A DNA stretch of 64,000 nucleotides. Source: Faecalibacterium sp. CAG:74. Its GTDB lineage: Bacteria > Bacillota > Clostridia > Christensenellales > Aristaeellaceae. Below, piece after piece: positions 34,919-44,416 of the stretch; within the stretch, counting starts at the first letter, position 1; every line of letters starts with the position of its first letter. Made by a program: the position numbers and the translations under genes. The notes below the pieces were generated by a model. It did not search any database. It was given only the letters and a program-made list of their open reading frames with translations, and was not told the DNA's origin. The stretch lies in NCBI GenBank assembly GCA_000437595.1, contig FR899900.1, forward strand, positions 133,721 to 197,720, written 5' to 3'.

Positions 34919-36235
34919 ATGAAACTCGACCGGAAGAAAATGCTGCTCATCAGCTTCATGCTCTTTTCACTCTTTTTCGGTGCGGGAAATTTGATTTTCC
35001 CGCCTTTTTTAGGGCAGAACGCGGGCAGCAGCACTGTCAGCGCCATGCTGGGTTTTCTCGCGACAGCGGTGATTCTGCCAGTGCTGGGCGTCATCGTTGT
35101 GGCGCGGTTCGACGGGCTGGAGCAGCTCGCACAGCACGCGGGGAAGAAGTTCTCCCTGATTTTCACCGTCCTCATCTACCTGTCGATTGGGCCGGGGCTG
35201 GGCATTCCGCGCGCGGCATCCGTGCCGTTTGAGATGGCGGTCGCGCCGTATCTGCCGCAGGACGCGAACATCCGCGTGTGGATGGTGGTGTATTCGCTGG
35301 TGTTCTTCCTGGTTGCACTGTGGCTGTGCATGACGCCGGGCAAACTCGTCAGCCGCATTGGAAATTTTCTCACGCCGTCGCTGCTGATTCTGCTCGTGTT
35401 TCTCTTCATCAGCTTTCTGTTCCGCGGTCAGGTCAACATTGCCGCGCCGCAGACGGAATACAGCGCCGCCCCGTTCCTCAAAGGCTTCTCCGAAGGCTAC
35501 CAGACGATGGACACGATTGCCGCGCTGAATTTCGGCTTAGTGATTGCCACGACGCTGGGCAGCTTCGGGCTGACGCAGCGCAAGGATGTACTGCGTCACA
35601 CGGTTAAGGCTGGGCTTTTCGCCGGATTGATTCTCTCCGCCGTCTACATGATGCTCAGCTACATGGGCATGTGCTCCTCCGGCGTGTACGACATTCAGGA
35701 GAACGGCGCGTGGACGCTGCGGTGCATCGTTTTCCAGCTCTTCGGCGAACCCGGCGCGTATCTGCTCGCCGCCATCTTCACGCTCGCCTGCCTGACGACG
35801 TGTGTCGGGCTGATTAACTCCATCTCGCAGTATTTCTCGCACCTTTTCTCCCGCATCAGCTACCGCAAGTGGGTCTTTCTCATTATTGGCTTTTCCTTCC
35901 TGATTTGCGATCTGGGTCTGACGGTCATTTTGAGCATTTCCATCCCGATTCTGAACGCCATCTATCCGATTGCGATTGTGCTGATTCTGCTGGGCATAAC
36001 GCACCGCGTGTGGGCAAAGAACCGCTATGTCTACCCGATTGTTGTCGCCGGGACGGGCGTCGTCAGCGTGCTGTACGCGCTGGACACACTGCACCTGCCA
36101 CTGGGCATCCTCGGCACCCTCTGTCACGCGCTGCCGCTGTATGAGCACGGCTTCGGCTGGGTGAGCGTCGCGCTGGCGATGCTGCTGATTGCCCTGCCGA
36201 TGCCGCGAATCTTCGCAAAGCAGAAGCGCGCTTGA
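34919..36235 (+). CDS. brnQ: Branched-chain amino acid:cation symporter BrnQ
   Basis: 438 residues with about 12 membrane helices. ATG 34919 is nine bases after GGGAGG; a nearer ATG at 34910 overlaps that ribosome site and is rejected. Family hallmarks: FSLFFGAGNLIFPPFLGQNAG (split: FSLFFGAGNLIF, PPFLGQNAG) near residue 15 and IGPGLGIPRAASVPFEM (about 92-108). Imports Leu, Ile and Val with Na+ or H+. No T-box or attenuator is visible in its leader. Confidence 0.94.
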   Translation: MKLDRKKMLLISFMLFSLFFGAGNLIFPPFLGQNAGSSTVSAMLGFLATAVILPVLGVIVVARFDGLEQLAQHAGKKFSLIFTVLIYLSIGPGLGIPRAASVPFEMAVAPYLPQDANIRVWMVVYSLVFFLVALWLCMTPGKLVSRIGNFLTPSLLILLVFLFISFLFRGQVNIAAPQTEYSAAPFLKGFSEGYQTMDTIAALNFGLVIATTLGSFGLTQRKDVLRHTVKAGLFAGLILSAVYMMLSYMGMCSSGVYDIQENGAWTLRCIVFQLFGEPGAYLLAAIFTLACLTTCVGLINSISQYFSHLFSRISYRKWVFLIIGFSFLICDLGLTVILSISIPILNAIYPIAIVLILLGITHRVWAKNRYVYPIVVAGTGVVSVLYALDTLHLPLGILGTLCHALPLYEHGFGWVSVALAMLLIALPMPRIFAKQKRA

Positions 36236-36260
36236 CAATTTCGGCGACTTCCTATACAAT
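36232..36260 (+). promoter_or_regulatory. ygiQ promoter, overlapping the brnQ stop
   Basis: TTGACA (36232-36237) includes the TGA stop of brnQ; 17-base spacer; TACAAT (36255-36260). Confidence 0.7.
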
Positions 36261-36292
36261 AGAAGCGTATGATATAAGGGAGCGAGTGACCC

Positions 36293-38230
36293 ATGAATAC
36301 TCTTAACAAGACTTTTCTGCCCGTGACGCTGGACGAATGCCACGCGCGCGGCTGGGATGCGCCCGACTTTGTGTATGTCTGCGGCGACGCGTATGTAGAT
36401 CACCCGTCGTTCGGGCTGGCGATTATCAGCCGCATTCTGGAGAAGGCAGGCTATCGCGTGGCAATGCTCTGTCTGCCGCCGTGGCAGGATGCTTCCGCGT
36501 TCAAGCAGTTCGGCAAGCCCCGGCTTGGCTTTCTGGTGTCCGCGGGCGTGATTGACAGCATGGTCAACCACTATACCGTCGCGAAAAAGCGCCGCCACGA
36601 CGATGCCTACGCCCCCGGCGGCAAAGGCTTCATGCGCCCCGACCGCGCGACCATCGTCTACTGCAACCGAATCCGGCAGGCGTACCGCGATGTGCCGATT
36701 CTCATCGGCGGCGTGGAAGCGAGCCTCCGCCGTTTCTCCCACTATGACTATTGGGACGACAAGGTGCGCCACAGTATTCTGGTGGACTCCGGTGCGACGC
36801 TGCTGATGTACGGCATGGGCGAAACGAGCATCATCGAATGCGCAAACTGGGTGGCGGACGGCATGAATCCGGCAGAACTGCCGAAAATGCGCGGCATCTG
36901 CTACATGAGCAAGACGCCTGACCCGACGTGCGTTCAGCTGCCAAGCCATCAGGAGGTCAGTACCGACAAGCGCAAGTACGCCGAAGCGTTCGTCATCCAG
37001 TACGACGAGCAGGACCCGATTCGCGGCAAGCGCATGTGTCAGCAGCAGGACACGGATCGGTATCTGATACAGAATCAGCCGTGCCTGCCGCTGAGCCGTG
37101 AAGCCCTCGACGCGGTGTACGACCTGCCCTACACGCGCACTTATCACCCGATGTACAAGGCGGAAGGCGGCATCCCAGCGCTGCAGGAGGTCGAATTCTC
37201 GATTGCCTCCACGCGCGGATGCTTCGGCTCGTGCAATTTCTGTGCCATCACGTTCCATCAGGGGCGCATCATCCAGAGCCGCAGCCCCGAAAGCATCCTC
37301 CGCGAAGGGCAGCTGCTGACACAGCTGCCGAATTTCAAGGGCTATATTCACGATGTCGGCGGCCCGACGGCGAATTTCCGCAAGCCTGCGTGTCCAAATC
37401 AGCTGAAAGTCGGCGCGTGCAAGCATCGGCAGTGCCTGTTCCCGCAGCCGTGCAAGAACTTGCAGGTTGATCACGAGGAATTTCTGTCCATCCTCAAGCA
37501 GCTCCGCGAGCTGCCGAAGGTGAAGAAGGTGTTCGTCCGCAGCGGCCTGCGCTACGACTACATCATGTCCGACAAGAACCCGACGCGCTTCCTGCGCGAA
37601 TTCTGCAAGTACAACGTGTCGGGGCAGCTGAAAGTCGCGCCGGAACATGTCTGCCCGTATGTACTTGACCGCATGGGCAAGCCGCGCCGCGAGCTGTACG
37701 ACGCATTCGTCGCGCGGTATCAGCAGGTGAACGAGCAGTTGGGCTTAAAGCAGTACTTAATCCCCTACCTGATGAGCAGCCACCCCGGCAGCGACCTGAA
37801 CGCCGCGATTGAGCTGGCGTGCTACCTGCGCGACACGGGGTTCTACCCGGAGCAGGTGCAGGACTTCTACCCGACGCCCGGCACGCTTTCGACGTGCATG
37901 TTCTATACCGGGCTTGACCCGCGCACCATGCAGCCCGTTTTCGTCGCGCGGTCGCCGGAGGAAAAGGCGATGCAGCGCGCGCTGATGCAGTACAAGAATC
38001 CGCAGAATCAGCCGCTGGTGCGCAAGGCGCTTCGGATTGCGAGGCGCGAAGACCTGATTGGCTACGGCAAGCAATGCCTTGTGCCGCCGGAGCGCGATAT
38101 GCGGGACGATCGCTATCCAACGCGTCCGGGCGACAATCCAGCGCACGCGCGCAAGGCGATTCGCCACCCCGACAAGCGGCAGCAAAACAGCGAAAAGCCG
38201 CAGAACCGCCGTCAACGGAGAGGATACTAA
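36293..38230 (+). CDS. ygiQ: YgiQ family radical SAM protein (UPF0313)
   Basis: 645 residues. An N-terminal B12-binding-like region is followed by the radical SAM core with Cys310, Cys314 and Cys317 in RGCFGSCNFCA, then further conserved segments (IHDVGGPTANFRKPAC, CKHRQCLFPQPC with extra cysteines) and a basic disordered tail. The family has no firmly assigned reaction. Monocistronic, with its own promoter and terminator. Confidence 0.93.
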   Translation: MNTLNKTFLPVTLDECHARGWDAPDFVYVCGDAYVDHPSFGLAIISRILEKAGYRVAMLCLPPWQDASAFKQFGKPRLGFLVSAGVIDSMVNHYTVAKKRRHDDAYAPGGKGFMRPDRATIVYCNRIRQAYRDVPILIGGVEASLRRFSHYDYWDDKVRHSILVDSGATLLMYGMGETSIIECANWVADGMNPAELPKMRGICYMSKTPDPTCVQLPSHQEVSTDKRKYAEAFVIQYDEQDPIRGKRMCQQQDTDRYLIQNQPCLPLSREALDAVYDLPYTRTYHPMYKAEGGIPALQEVEFSIASTRGCFGSCNFCAITFHQGRIIQSRSPESILREGQLLTQLPNFKGYIHDVGGPTANFRKPACPNQLKVGACKHRQCLFPQPCKNLQVDHEEFLSILKQLRELPKVKKVFVRSGLRYDYIMSDKNPTRFLREFCKYNVSGQLKVAPEHVCPYVLDRMGKPRRELYDAFVARYQQVNEQLGLKQYLIPYLMSSHPGSDLNAAIELACYLRDTGFYPEQVQDFYPTPGTLSTCMFYTGLDPRTMQPVFVARSPEEKAMQRALMQYKNPQNQPLVRKALRIARREDLIGYGKQCLVPPERDMRDDRYPTRPGDNPAHARKAIRHPDKRQQNSEKPQNRRQRRGY

Positions 38231-38240
38231 TTGCATAAAG

Positions 38241-38287
38241 ACCGCCCTCGGATGCAGTCAAATTCGACTGTCCGAGGGCGGTTTTTT
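38241..38287. terminator. Bidirectional terminator between ygiQ and TetR gene
   Basis: ACCGCCCTCGGA (38241-38252) pairs with TCCGAGGGCGGT (38271-38282); an inner CAGTC/GACTG pair extends the stem, followed by TTTTTT. Confidence 0.9.
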
Positions 38288-38290
38288 CAA

Positions 38291-38968
38291 TTATTGCAAC
38301 AGCCGCTGCGCCATGCTTTCTACGTCTTCCAGCGTCAGGAGCGTGATCGAGCCGAACGGCGCGTTGAGCAGCACTTCAACCGCACGGCGGTAGCGCGTCA
38401 GCAAATCCACCAAGGCGGGCAAATCGCACGGCTGCTTGTCGTTTTTCGCCTGCATGAGCTGCCCCGCCAAATCGAAAAAGCAGTCACCCAGCAGGTGCAG
38501 GACGATGCCCGCCACGCCGCGAATCTCCGTGAACAGTGTGCCGCTCTGGACACCCTGCGCAATCGTTTGTTCCAGCAGCGGGTGGAAACGGTCGGACAGC
38601 GCGTCCAAGTACGTCAAAGCCATCGCGCGTCCTTCCGGCGAAGTGGCCATCGGCAGGAGCATCGCCGTGAACGCCGCGTCTTCATCGCGCATCGGCAGAC
38701 ACGCCGACAGCAGCAGATTCAGCCGCGCAAGGTCATCCGGCGCATCCGCCAATTGGGCTTCGGCACGTTCCGCCGATTCCTGCGCGTGCTGGTGACTGAG
38801 CAGCGTCATGATTTCTTCCTTGCTGGCGAAATGGTGGTAGATGCCGCCCTTGCTGACGCCCGCCGCACGGACGATTTCCTGCATACTGGCGGCTTCGTAG
38901 CCCTTTTGGCAGAAAAGCTGCTCTGCCGCCCGCAGAATCTCCCGTTTCGTTTCGTCACCCTTGCGCAT
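38291..38968 (-). CDS. TetR-family transcriptional regulator
   Basis: 225 residues, ATG 38968 after CGGGAGGAA. N-terminal HTH: TKREILRAAEQLFCQKGYEAAS (split: TKREILRAAEQLF, CQKGYEAAS) then VSKGGIYHHFASKEEI. The C-terminal ligand domain is unassigned. Last in a five-gene minus-strand run; regulator targets may include that run or a distant efflux gene. Confidence 0.9.
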   Translation of the reverse strand: MRKGDETKREILRAAEQLFCQKGYEAASMQEIVRAAGVSKGGIYHHFASKEEIMTLLSHQHAQESAERAEAQLADAPDDLARLNLLLSACLPMRDEDAAFTAMLLPMATSPEGRAMALTYLDALSDRFHPLLEQTIAQGVQSGTLFTEIRGVAGIVLHLLGDCFFDLAGQLMQAKNDKQPCDLPALVDLLTRYRRAVEVLLNAPFGSITLLTLEDVESMAQRLLQ

Positions 38969-38984
38969 GTGATGCTTCCTCCCG

Positions 38985-39317
38985 TTACTCCGCGTTTTCG
39001 CGGTGCATGGAGCGCTCCGACGAAAAGCCGTTCGGATAGCGCCCATGCAGTTTGTTAAGATTCCCCTGCAAAATTTCGCTCAGCGGCACATTCAGCCCCT
39101 GCGCCGCCTCCGCCAAGTACCATGCGACGTCGCCAAGCTCCTTTTTCAGCTTCTCCTTATCCAGCGGATGCCCCTGAAAGCGGTGCTTTTTGAGCAAATC
39201 AATCGCTTCGCCGCTCTCGCCGCAAAGCCCCATCAGCGCGTTTTCCAACACATCCTGCGGATTCAGCGCTGGATTAAGCAGGGACATGGCCTCCTGCTGA
39301 TAATCATCGACATTCAT
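38985..39317 (-). CDS. MazG-like nucleotide pyrophosphohydrolase
   Basis: 110 residues, ATG 39317 after AAGGAG. All-alpha NTP pyrophosphatase fold: metal-binding EXXE in LCGESGEAIDLLKK and EXXD in KKELGDVAWYLAEA. Hydrolyses (d)NTPs, probably non-canonical ones. The start overlaps the stop of the flavin-binding protein gene by 4 bp (ATGA). Confidence 0.85.
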   Translation of the reverse strand: MNVDDYQQEAMSLLNPALNPQDVLENALMGLCGESGEAIDLLKKHRFQGHPLDKEKLKKELGDVAWYLAEAAQGLNVPLSEILQGNLNKLHGRYPNGFSSERSMHRENAE

Positions 39318-39802
39318 TGCGCCTGCTCCTTCCGCTGCATGAGTTCCAGCCCCATTTTGCCCGTGATTTGCTCCGGCGTCAGCACCATCAGGCACAGGCG
39401 GCTGGCAAACTGCGTATATTCCACTTCGGCGGCGGATTCATCCGGATAGAAGCGCTTCGCCAGCGCAATGCACAGGTCATGCTTCTGCTTTTCGTCCGTC
39501 ACGATGGCGATTCGCCCCTTGACGATGACGCTTCGGTACGCGGTCGTGTACTTCTCCGGAATCACGTCGTCCGCGTCAATCACGCAGAAGGACGCGCGGT
39601 TATCGCGGCGGATGCAGTCGATTTTCTGCCCTTCGAGCGCGCCGTGAAAGACAATCACGCCATCCACCAGCGCATAGGACAGCGGCACGCCGTACGGGAA
39701 GCCATCAAGGGAAATCAGCGACAAAACACCGCTGGTCGCCCGGCGAAGCACCTGCTCGCATTCTTCTTGGCACAATGCCTGTTTGTTCCTGCGCATGGTC
39801 AT
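39314..39802 (-). CDS. Pyridoxamine 5'-phosphate oxidase-like flavin protein (NimA-like)
   Basis: 162 residues (160 if the second ATG at 39796 is used). Split beta-barrel FMN-binding fold: MRRNKQALCQEECEQVL at the start, GVLSLISLDGFPYGVPLSY, and VIVKGRIAIVTDE. This subgroup includes 5-nitroimidazole reductase NimA, FMN- and F420-binding reductases and heme oxygenases. No substrate can be assigned. Overlaps the upstream mutase gene by 4 bp. Confidence 0.8.
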   Translation of the reverse strand: MTMRRNKQALCQEECEQVLRRATSGVLSLISLDGFPYGVPLSYALVDGVIVFHGALEGQKIDCIRRDNRASFCVIDADDVIPEKYTTAYRSVIVKGRIAIVTDEKQKHDLCIALAKRFYPDESAAEVEYTQFASRLCLMVLTPEQITGKMGLELMQRKEQAQ

Positions 39803-41313
39803 GCCTCTTCCACTGCCTTTTTCAGCGGCGTGAGGTCGATGCCTTCCGCGTCATTGAGCACCTTCAGCAGGCTCTCCAGCATCTGCTGCACGCCGCCGGG
39901 CACGTCGCTTTCCACATTCAGCGGCAACACGGGGTCATGCACGGACAGGCGGAGCAGGAACCAGCCGTTGTCCATGCCGCCGTCAAGGTCGAAGGAAATG
40001 CGCACGCCCTCGCGGTTATCCGGCGCGATATGCCAGTTCTCCGCCGCGTTCGCATAATCCAGCACGCGCTGAATGACTACCTTGCCCGCGTCGCGGAAGT
40101 CATCGGCGGTGATGTTCAGGCGGATTTCGCGGCTCTCGACCGGCTCTTTCAGGTCGGCAATCAGGCTGCCGAGCGTCTTGCCCTCCTGCTTGAGCTTCAT
40201 GGCGCGGACAATCAGCACCGTGACGAGATACATGCCGTCATCAAGGAAGTGATTCTCGCGCAGGGCGGCGTGTCCGCTCGTTTCAATCGCCAGCGGGCAG
40301 GAAATGCCCTCTTTGTTTAGGCGGATGGCTTCATCGATGACGTTGCGGTAGCCGCGCTTGTAGCGGTAATGCTCGCCGCCCCAGTCGTTGATGAACTTCT
40401 TGAGGCCTGAGGACGTCACCGAGTCCGTCACAATCGTTTCGCCGGGCTTTTCGTCCAGCAGAATCGCGGAAATCAGGGCAATCAGGCGGTTGCGGTTGAT
40501 TTCGCGGCCGTCGGCATCCACCACGGCGGCACGGTCGCAGTCGGTATCGAAAATCACGCCGAGATCAGCGCCAACGCGCTTCACCGCCGCGGAAATCGAC
40601 GCCATCGCCGCTTCATTCTCCGGGTTCGGGATATGGTTGGGGAACATGCCGTCCGGCTCCAAGAACTGACTGCCTTCAATCCACGCGCCCAGTTCTTCCA
40701 TCAGCTGCGCATAGAATCCGCCCGCGCCGTTGCCCGCGTCCACCACGACGTGCAGCCCCAGCAGCGGCTTCGGCACGTCCGTACCCAGTCCGCGGCGGAT
40801 GCGGTCGGCAAGCTGCTCCTTGTACGTCGGCAGGAACGGCTTCTTAACAATCGTGCCTGCCAGCGGGGTGTCTTCGGGTTCGAGCGTACTCGCCGTTTTG
40901 AGCAGTTCCTCCACCACGTCGCCTTCCACGCCGCCTTCCGCCAAGAAGAACTTCAGGCCATTCTTGTCATACGGGTGATGGCTTGCGGTAATCATAATCG
41001 AGCCGTCCGGCTGGAAACCGGGCGTGATGATGCACATGTACATTGCCGGGGTCGTGCACATGCCAAAATCCAGCACGGACGCGCCCGCTTTGCTCACACC
41101 CTCCGCCGCCGCGTGCAGCAGCGCCGGGCCGGAAATGCGGCTGTCACGCCCAATGGCAATCGTCACCTGCGTCACCGGCTTGCCGACATGCTTCGCCACA
41201 TAGCGCGCGAACGCCATGCCAAGACACATGGCCACATGCTCCGTCAGCGGGGCATTCTCGCCCACCGCCACGCCGCGTACGTCCGAGCCGCTCTTGAGCT
41301 TCATCCAATCCAT
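39799..41313 (-). CDS. Phosphomannomutase/phosphoglucomutase
   Basis: 504 residues from ATG 41313 (GGAGGAAGAG upstream). Alpha-D-phosphohexomutase family: catalytic Ser111 in MITASHHPYDKNG, metal loop IFDTDCDRAAVVD and sugar loop IETSGHAALRE. Interconverts hexose 1- and 6-phosphates for wall polymer, glycogen or glycoprotein precursors. Which hexose is not clear from sequence alone. Confidence 0.92.
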   Translation of the reverse strand: MDWMKLKSGSDVRGVAVGENAPLTEHVAMCLGMAFARYVAKHVGKPVTQVTIAIGRDSRISGPALLHAAAEGVSKAGASVLDFGMCTTPAMYMCIITPGFQPDGSIMITASHHPYDKNGLKFFLAEGGVEGDVVEELLKTASTLEPEDTPLAGTIVKKPFLPTYKEQLADRIRRGLGTDVPKPLLGLHVVVDAGNGAGGFYAQLMEELGAWIEGSQFLEPDGMFPNHIPNPENEAAMASISAAVKRVGADLGVIFDTDCDRAAVVDADGREINRNRLIALISAILLDEKPGETIVTDSVTSSGLKKFINDWGGEHYRYKRGYRNVIDEAIRLNKEGISCPLAIETSGHAALRENHFLDDGMYLVTVLIVRAMKLKQEGKTLGSLIADLKEPVESREIRLNITADDFRDAGKVVIQRVLDYANAAENWHIAPDNREGVRISFDLDGGMDNGWFLLRLSVHDPVLPLNVESDVPGGVQQMLESLLKVLNDAEGIDLTPLKKAVEEA

Positions 41314-41335
41314 CTTCTCTTCCTCCTCTGTTCGT

Positions 41336-42058
41336 TTATCTACGCATTTTCTGAACCATCTTGTCCACTTCTTCCGGCGGAACCGCCTCATACGCGCCGC
41401 GCAGCAGGTGATACAGCGGCGACAGGCTCAGGAAATCCTCCTGCACGCGCTTCGTCAGCTGCGGGCTGTGCACATCCACCGCGGCAGTGCTTTCCGGCGA
41501 AATGTACACCTCGCGCAGGGCATACCAGCCCTTGAGGTCATCCGGCACACCCGCCGGCACTTCCAGCCGCTTGAAGGAGCTGCCGCCGACGAGCATGTGA
41601 TGCTCCGTCAGGTGACACTGCTTGATGACGTTCCGCACTCCGTCCGGGTCGGCGACAATCCTCCGCCGCAAGATGTCCATCATCTGACGATTTTCACCCC
41701 ATGTGCCGACACCCCAGTTCATACCCGACGGCGCAAGTTCAAACCAATACATCACGCTGCCCTCGCGCGGTTCGCCCGCATGGCGGAACAGTACCCACAG
41801 ATGGTCGCGGAAGGGGCTTTTGTCCTTCGTGAAACGAACATCACGCCGCAGCCGCGCCATGCAGCGGTATGGGCGGAGTTCCATCTGCGGGTCAATGGAG
41901 AGCATCGCGGGCGCGAGTTCCTGAATGAACGCCTCAAACGGCGCTTTCACGTCCCGCTCATAGCGCGCGCGGTTCTCCTCGAAGTAGTCAATGCTGTTAT
42001 GGAAGCGAATGTCCAGAAAGAACTGAATCGTCGCCTCCGGAAATCCGATAAACATCAT
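41336..42058 (-). CDS. DUF2461 family protein
   Basis: 240 residues. Two adjacent ATGs (42058, 42055); the second sits at better distance from AAGGAGG, so the product may start one residue later. DUF2461 features: FFLDIRFHNSIDYFEENRARY near the start (split: FFLDIRFHNSIDYF, EENRARY), RDVRFTKDKSPFRDHLW in the middle. Conserved but uncharacterised. First gene of the run that contains the phosphohexomutase. Confidence 0.87.
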   Translation of the reverse strand: MMFIGFPEATIQFFLDIRFHNSIDYFEENRARYERDVKAPFEAFIQELAPAMLSIDPQMELRPYRCMARLRRDVRFTKDKSPFRDHLWVLFRHAGEPREGSVMYWFELAPSGMNWGVGTWGENRQMMDILRRRIVADPDGVRNVIKQCHLTEHHMLVGGSSFKRLEVPAGVPDDLKGWYALREVYISPESTAAVDVHSPQLTKRVQEDFLSLSPLYHLLRGAYEAVPPEEVDKMVQKMRR

Positions 42059-42084
42059 GCAGCCTCCTTGGGAATCTCCCTTCT

Positions 42085-42113
42085 ATTATACCTGCTGAAA
42101 AGGGATTTTTCAA
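42085..42113 (-). promoter_or_regulatory. Promoter of DUF2461-phosphohexomutase operon
   Basis: Minus strand TTGAAA (42113-42108), 17-base spacer, TATAAT (42090-42085), 26 bp upstream of DUF2461. Confidence 0.78.
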
Positions 42114-42134
42114 CCGTTCCGGCAGCGCAAATCG

Positions 42135-42175
42135 CAAAAAAACAGAGGAATGCCCGCGCATTCCCCTGCTTTTCT
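42135..42175 (-). terminator. Terminator after GH3 gene
   Basis: On the minus strand CAGGGGAATGC (42168-42158) pairs with GCATTCCTCTG (42153-42143), followed by a run of seven T. Confidence 0.85.
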
Positions 42176-42180
42176 ATGAA

Positions 42181-44271
42181 TCACTCGAAGCGAATCGTCA
42201 TCTTGACAGGCGTCTGCCCGGTCAGTTCCGCCGAACGCTCGTCCGGCTGATACAGCCCGCAGTACACGTCGAACACCTTGCCGTCCGCCACGCGCTCGCC
42301 CGCATCGTTGACGACGGTGAAGGCATTCTTATCCAGCGGAACAGCAATCTGCCGCTTCTCGCCTGCCTTCAGCGCCACGCGCGCGAAGCCCGCCAGATGC
42401 GGATGCAGCGTCTCCCACTTCGTGTCCACGTCCTGCACATACACCTGCACAACCGTCTCGCCGTCGCGGTCGCCCGTGTTCTCGACCGTCGCCGTCACCC
42501 AGCCCATTTCGGCATCCACCGCTTCGTTATCCAGCGCAAAGGTGGTGTAGGACAGCCCGTAGCCGAACGGATAGAGCGGCTTGCCCTCGAAGTAGCGGTA
42601 AGTGCGGTTCTTCATCGAATAATCAGTGAATTCCGGCAGTTCAGACAGATCATGATAGAACGTCACCGGCAGACGGCCGGACGGGTTGACCTCGCCGAAG
42701 AGGATTTCCGCCAGCGCCGTGCCGCCTGCCTGACCCGGATACCACGCCATAATCTCCGCATTGCCCTGCGGCACATTCAGCGCAGAGCCTGCCGCGACGA
42801 CCGTGACCAACGGCTTGCCGGTCTTGACCAGCGCATCAAGCAGTTTCTGCTGGCTTTCGGGCAGATTCAGCGAAATCTTATCGCCGGACGCAAACGCATT
42901 GCCCGTGTCGCCCTCTTCGCCCTCCAGCGTCGCATCCAGACCGACGCACGCAATCACAGCATCCGCATTTTCCGCAACCAGTTCAGCTTCCGCCAAGCGG
43001 TCGTTCGGCTGACCCAGATTCTGCACGCGGTCTTTGAACAGGTGGCAGCCTTCGCTGAACAGCACGCGGATGCCGTGCTCCTCCGCATAAGCGCGGATGC
43101 CTTCGAGGAACGTCACATAGCGGCTGGAACGGCCGTTGTAGTTGCCTTCCAAAGCAGGCACGCTGTCCGCGTTCGGGCCGACGACGGCAATCGTGCGGAT
43201 TTTGCCCGCGTCCAGCGGCAGCACACCATCGTTGCGCAGCAGCACCATGCACTTTTCCGCTGCTTCCAGCGCCAGCGCGTCATTCTCGTCGGTATCGTTG
43301 GCGGTATAGGGGATTTTGTCGTACTCACAGTCGTCCGCGAAGCAGCCCAGCAGATAGCGGGAGGTATACATGCGCTCGCAGGCGGTCGTGATGTCCTCCT
43401 CCGTCACCAGACCCTCCTGATACGCGGTCAGCATATGCAGGTAGGTGTTGCCGCAGTTGACGTCGCAGCCGTTTTTGAGCGCCAGCGCCGCCGATTCCGG
43501 CGCGGTATCGGTCACATGGTGATGCTCGTGGAAGTCGCGAATTGCCCAGCAGTCGGACGTCACATGCCCCTCAAACTGCCACTTATTGCGCAAAATGTCC
43601 ACCAGCAGCGTCTTCGACCCGCAGGCAGGTTCACCGTTGACGCGGTTGTACGCGCCCATGACGCTCTCCACCTTTGCTTCCTTCACCGCCGCCTCGAACG
43701 CGGGCAGATACGTCTCGTTCATATCCTTCGGGTTCGCCACAGCGTCGAAGGAATGGCGGATGGCTTCCGGGCCGGAGTGCACCGCGAAATGCTTGGCGCA
43801 CGCGGCGACCTTGAGGTACTTGCCATTGCCCTGCAAGCCCTTGATGAACCGTACGCCCAGTCGGCTGGTAAGATACGGATCTTCGCCATAGGTTTCATGC
43901 CCTCTGCCCCAGCGGGGATCACGGAAGATGTTGATGTTCGGGCTCCACATGGACAAGCCCTTGTAAATGTCGCGGTCGCCATGCGCAGACTGCCCGTTGT
44001 ATTTCGCGCGTGCCTCGGTGCTGATGACGCTTGCCACCATTTCGTGGAAGTCCTCGTCGAAAATCGCCGCCAGACCAATCGCCTGCGGGAACACCGTCGC
44101 CGTGCCCGCGCGCGCCACGCCGTGCAGGGATTCATTCCACCAGTTATACGCCGGAATGCCCAGCCGCGGAATGGCAGGCGAGTCAAAACGGAGCTGGGAG
44201 GCCTTCTCCTCCAGCGTCATCTGCGCAACCAGCTCGTGTGCCAGTCGGCGTGCTTCATCACGATTCATCAT
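42181..44271 (-). CDS. Glycoside hydrolase family 3 (beta-xylosidase/glucosidase-like)
   Basis: 696 residues; ATG 44271 is placed 10 bases from AAGGAG. No signal peptide, so cytoplasmic. The GH3 N-terminal barrel includes NWWNESLHGVAR, FRDPRWGRGHETYGEDP and KHFAVHSGPE. The catalytic nucleophile is Asp240 in VTSDCWAIRD. The GH3 C-terminal domain (GEEGDTGNAFASGDK) and a fibronectin-III-like domain follow. The ESLHGVAR and GRGHETYGEDP pattern is typical of xylosidase-type members. It would finish imported oligosaccharides. Confidence 0.92.
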   Translation of the reverse strand: MMNRDEARRLAHELVAQMTLEEKASQLRFDSPAIPRLGIPAYNWWNESLHGVARAGTATVFPQAIGLAAIFDEDFHEMVASVISTEARAKYNGQSAHGDRDIYKGLSMWSPNINIFRDPRWGRGHETYGEDPYLTSRLGVRFIKGLQGNGKYLKVAACAKHFAVHSGPEAIRHSFDAVANPKDMNETYLPAFEAAVKEAKVESVMGAYNRVNGEPACGSKTLLVDILRNKWQFEGHVTSDCWAIRDFHEHHHVTDTAPESAALALKNGCDVNCGNTYLHMLTAYQEGLVTEEDITTACERMYTSRYLLGCFADDCEYDKIPYTANDTDENDALALEAAEKCMVLLRNDGVLPLDAGKIRTIAVVGPNADSVPALEGNYNGRSSRYVTFLEGIRAYAEEHGIRVLFSEGCHLFKDRVQNLGQPNDRLAEAELVAENADAVIACVGLDATLEGEEGDTGNAFASGDKISLNLPESQQKLLDALVKTGKPLVTVVAAGSALNVPQGNAEIMAWYPGQAGGTALAEILFGEVNPSGRLPVTFYHDLSELPEFTDYSMKNRTYRYFEGKPLYPFGYGLSYTTFALDNEAVDAEMGWVTATVENTGDRDGETVVQVYVQDVDTKWETLHPHLAGFARVALKAGEKRQIAVPLDKNAFTVVNDAGERVADGKVFDVYCGLYQPDERSAELTGQTPVKMTIRFE

Positions 44272-44416
44272 CGGAACGTTTCTCCTTTCCTTTTCCAAGG
44301 GATTCTCATGTACATTTCCACCAAAAAGCAAAAACTCCTGCTGATTTCGCACAAAAATTTTCACGAAATCCGACCTTTTTCTGCAAAACGCTATGGCGCA
44401 ACCTCGAATTCTTTGC

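Noticed and set aside
35537..37648. 703-codon open frame on the minus strand across brnQ and ygiQ
   Set aside because: It is antisense to two clear genes, lacks a ribosome site and reads as low-complexity His/Arg/Gln-rich sequence, a product of GC-biased third positions.
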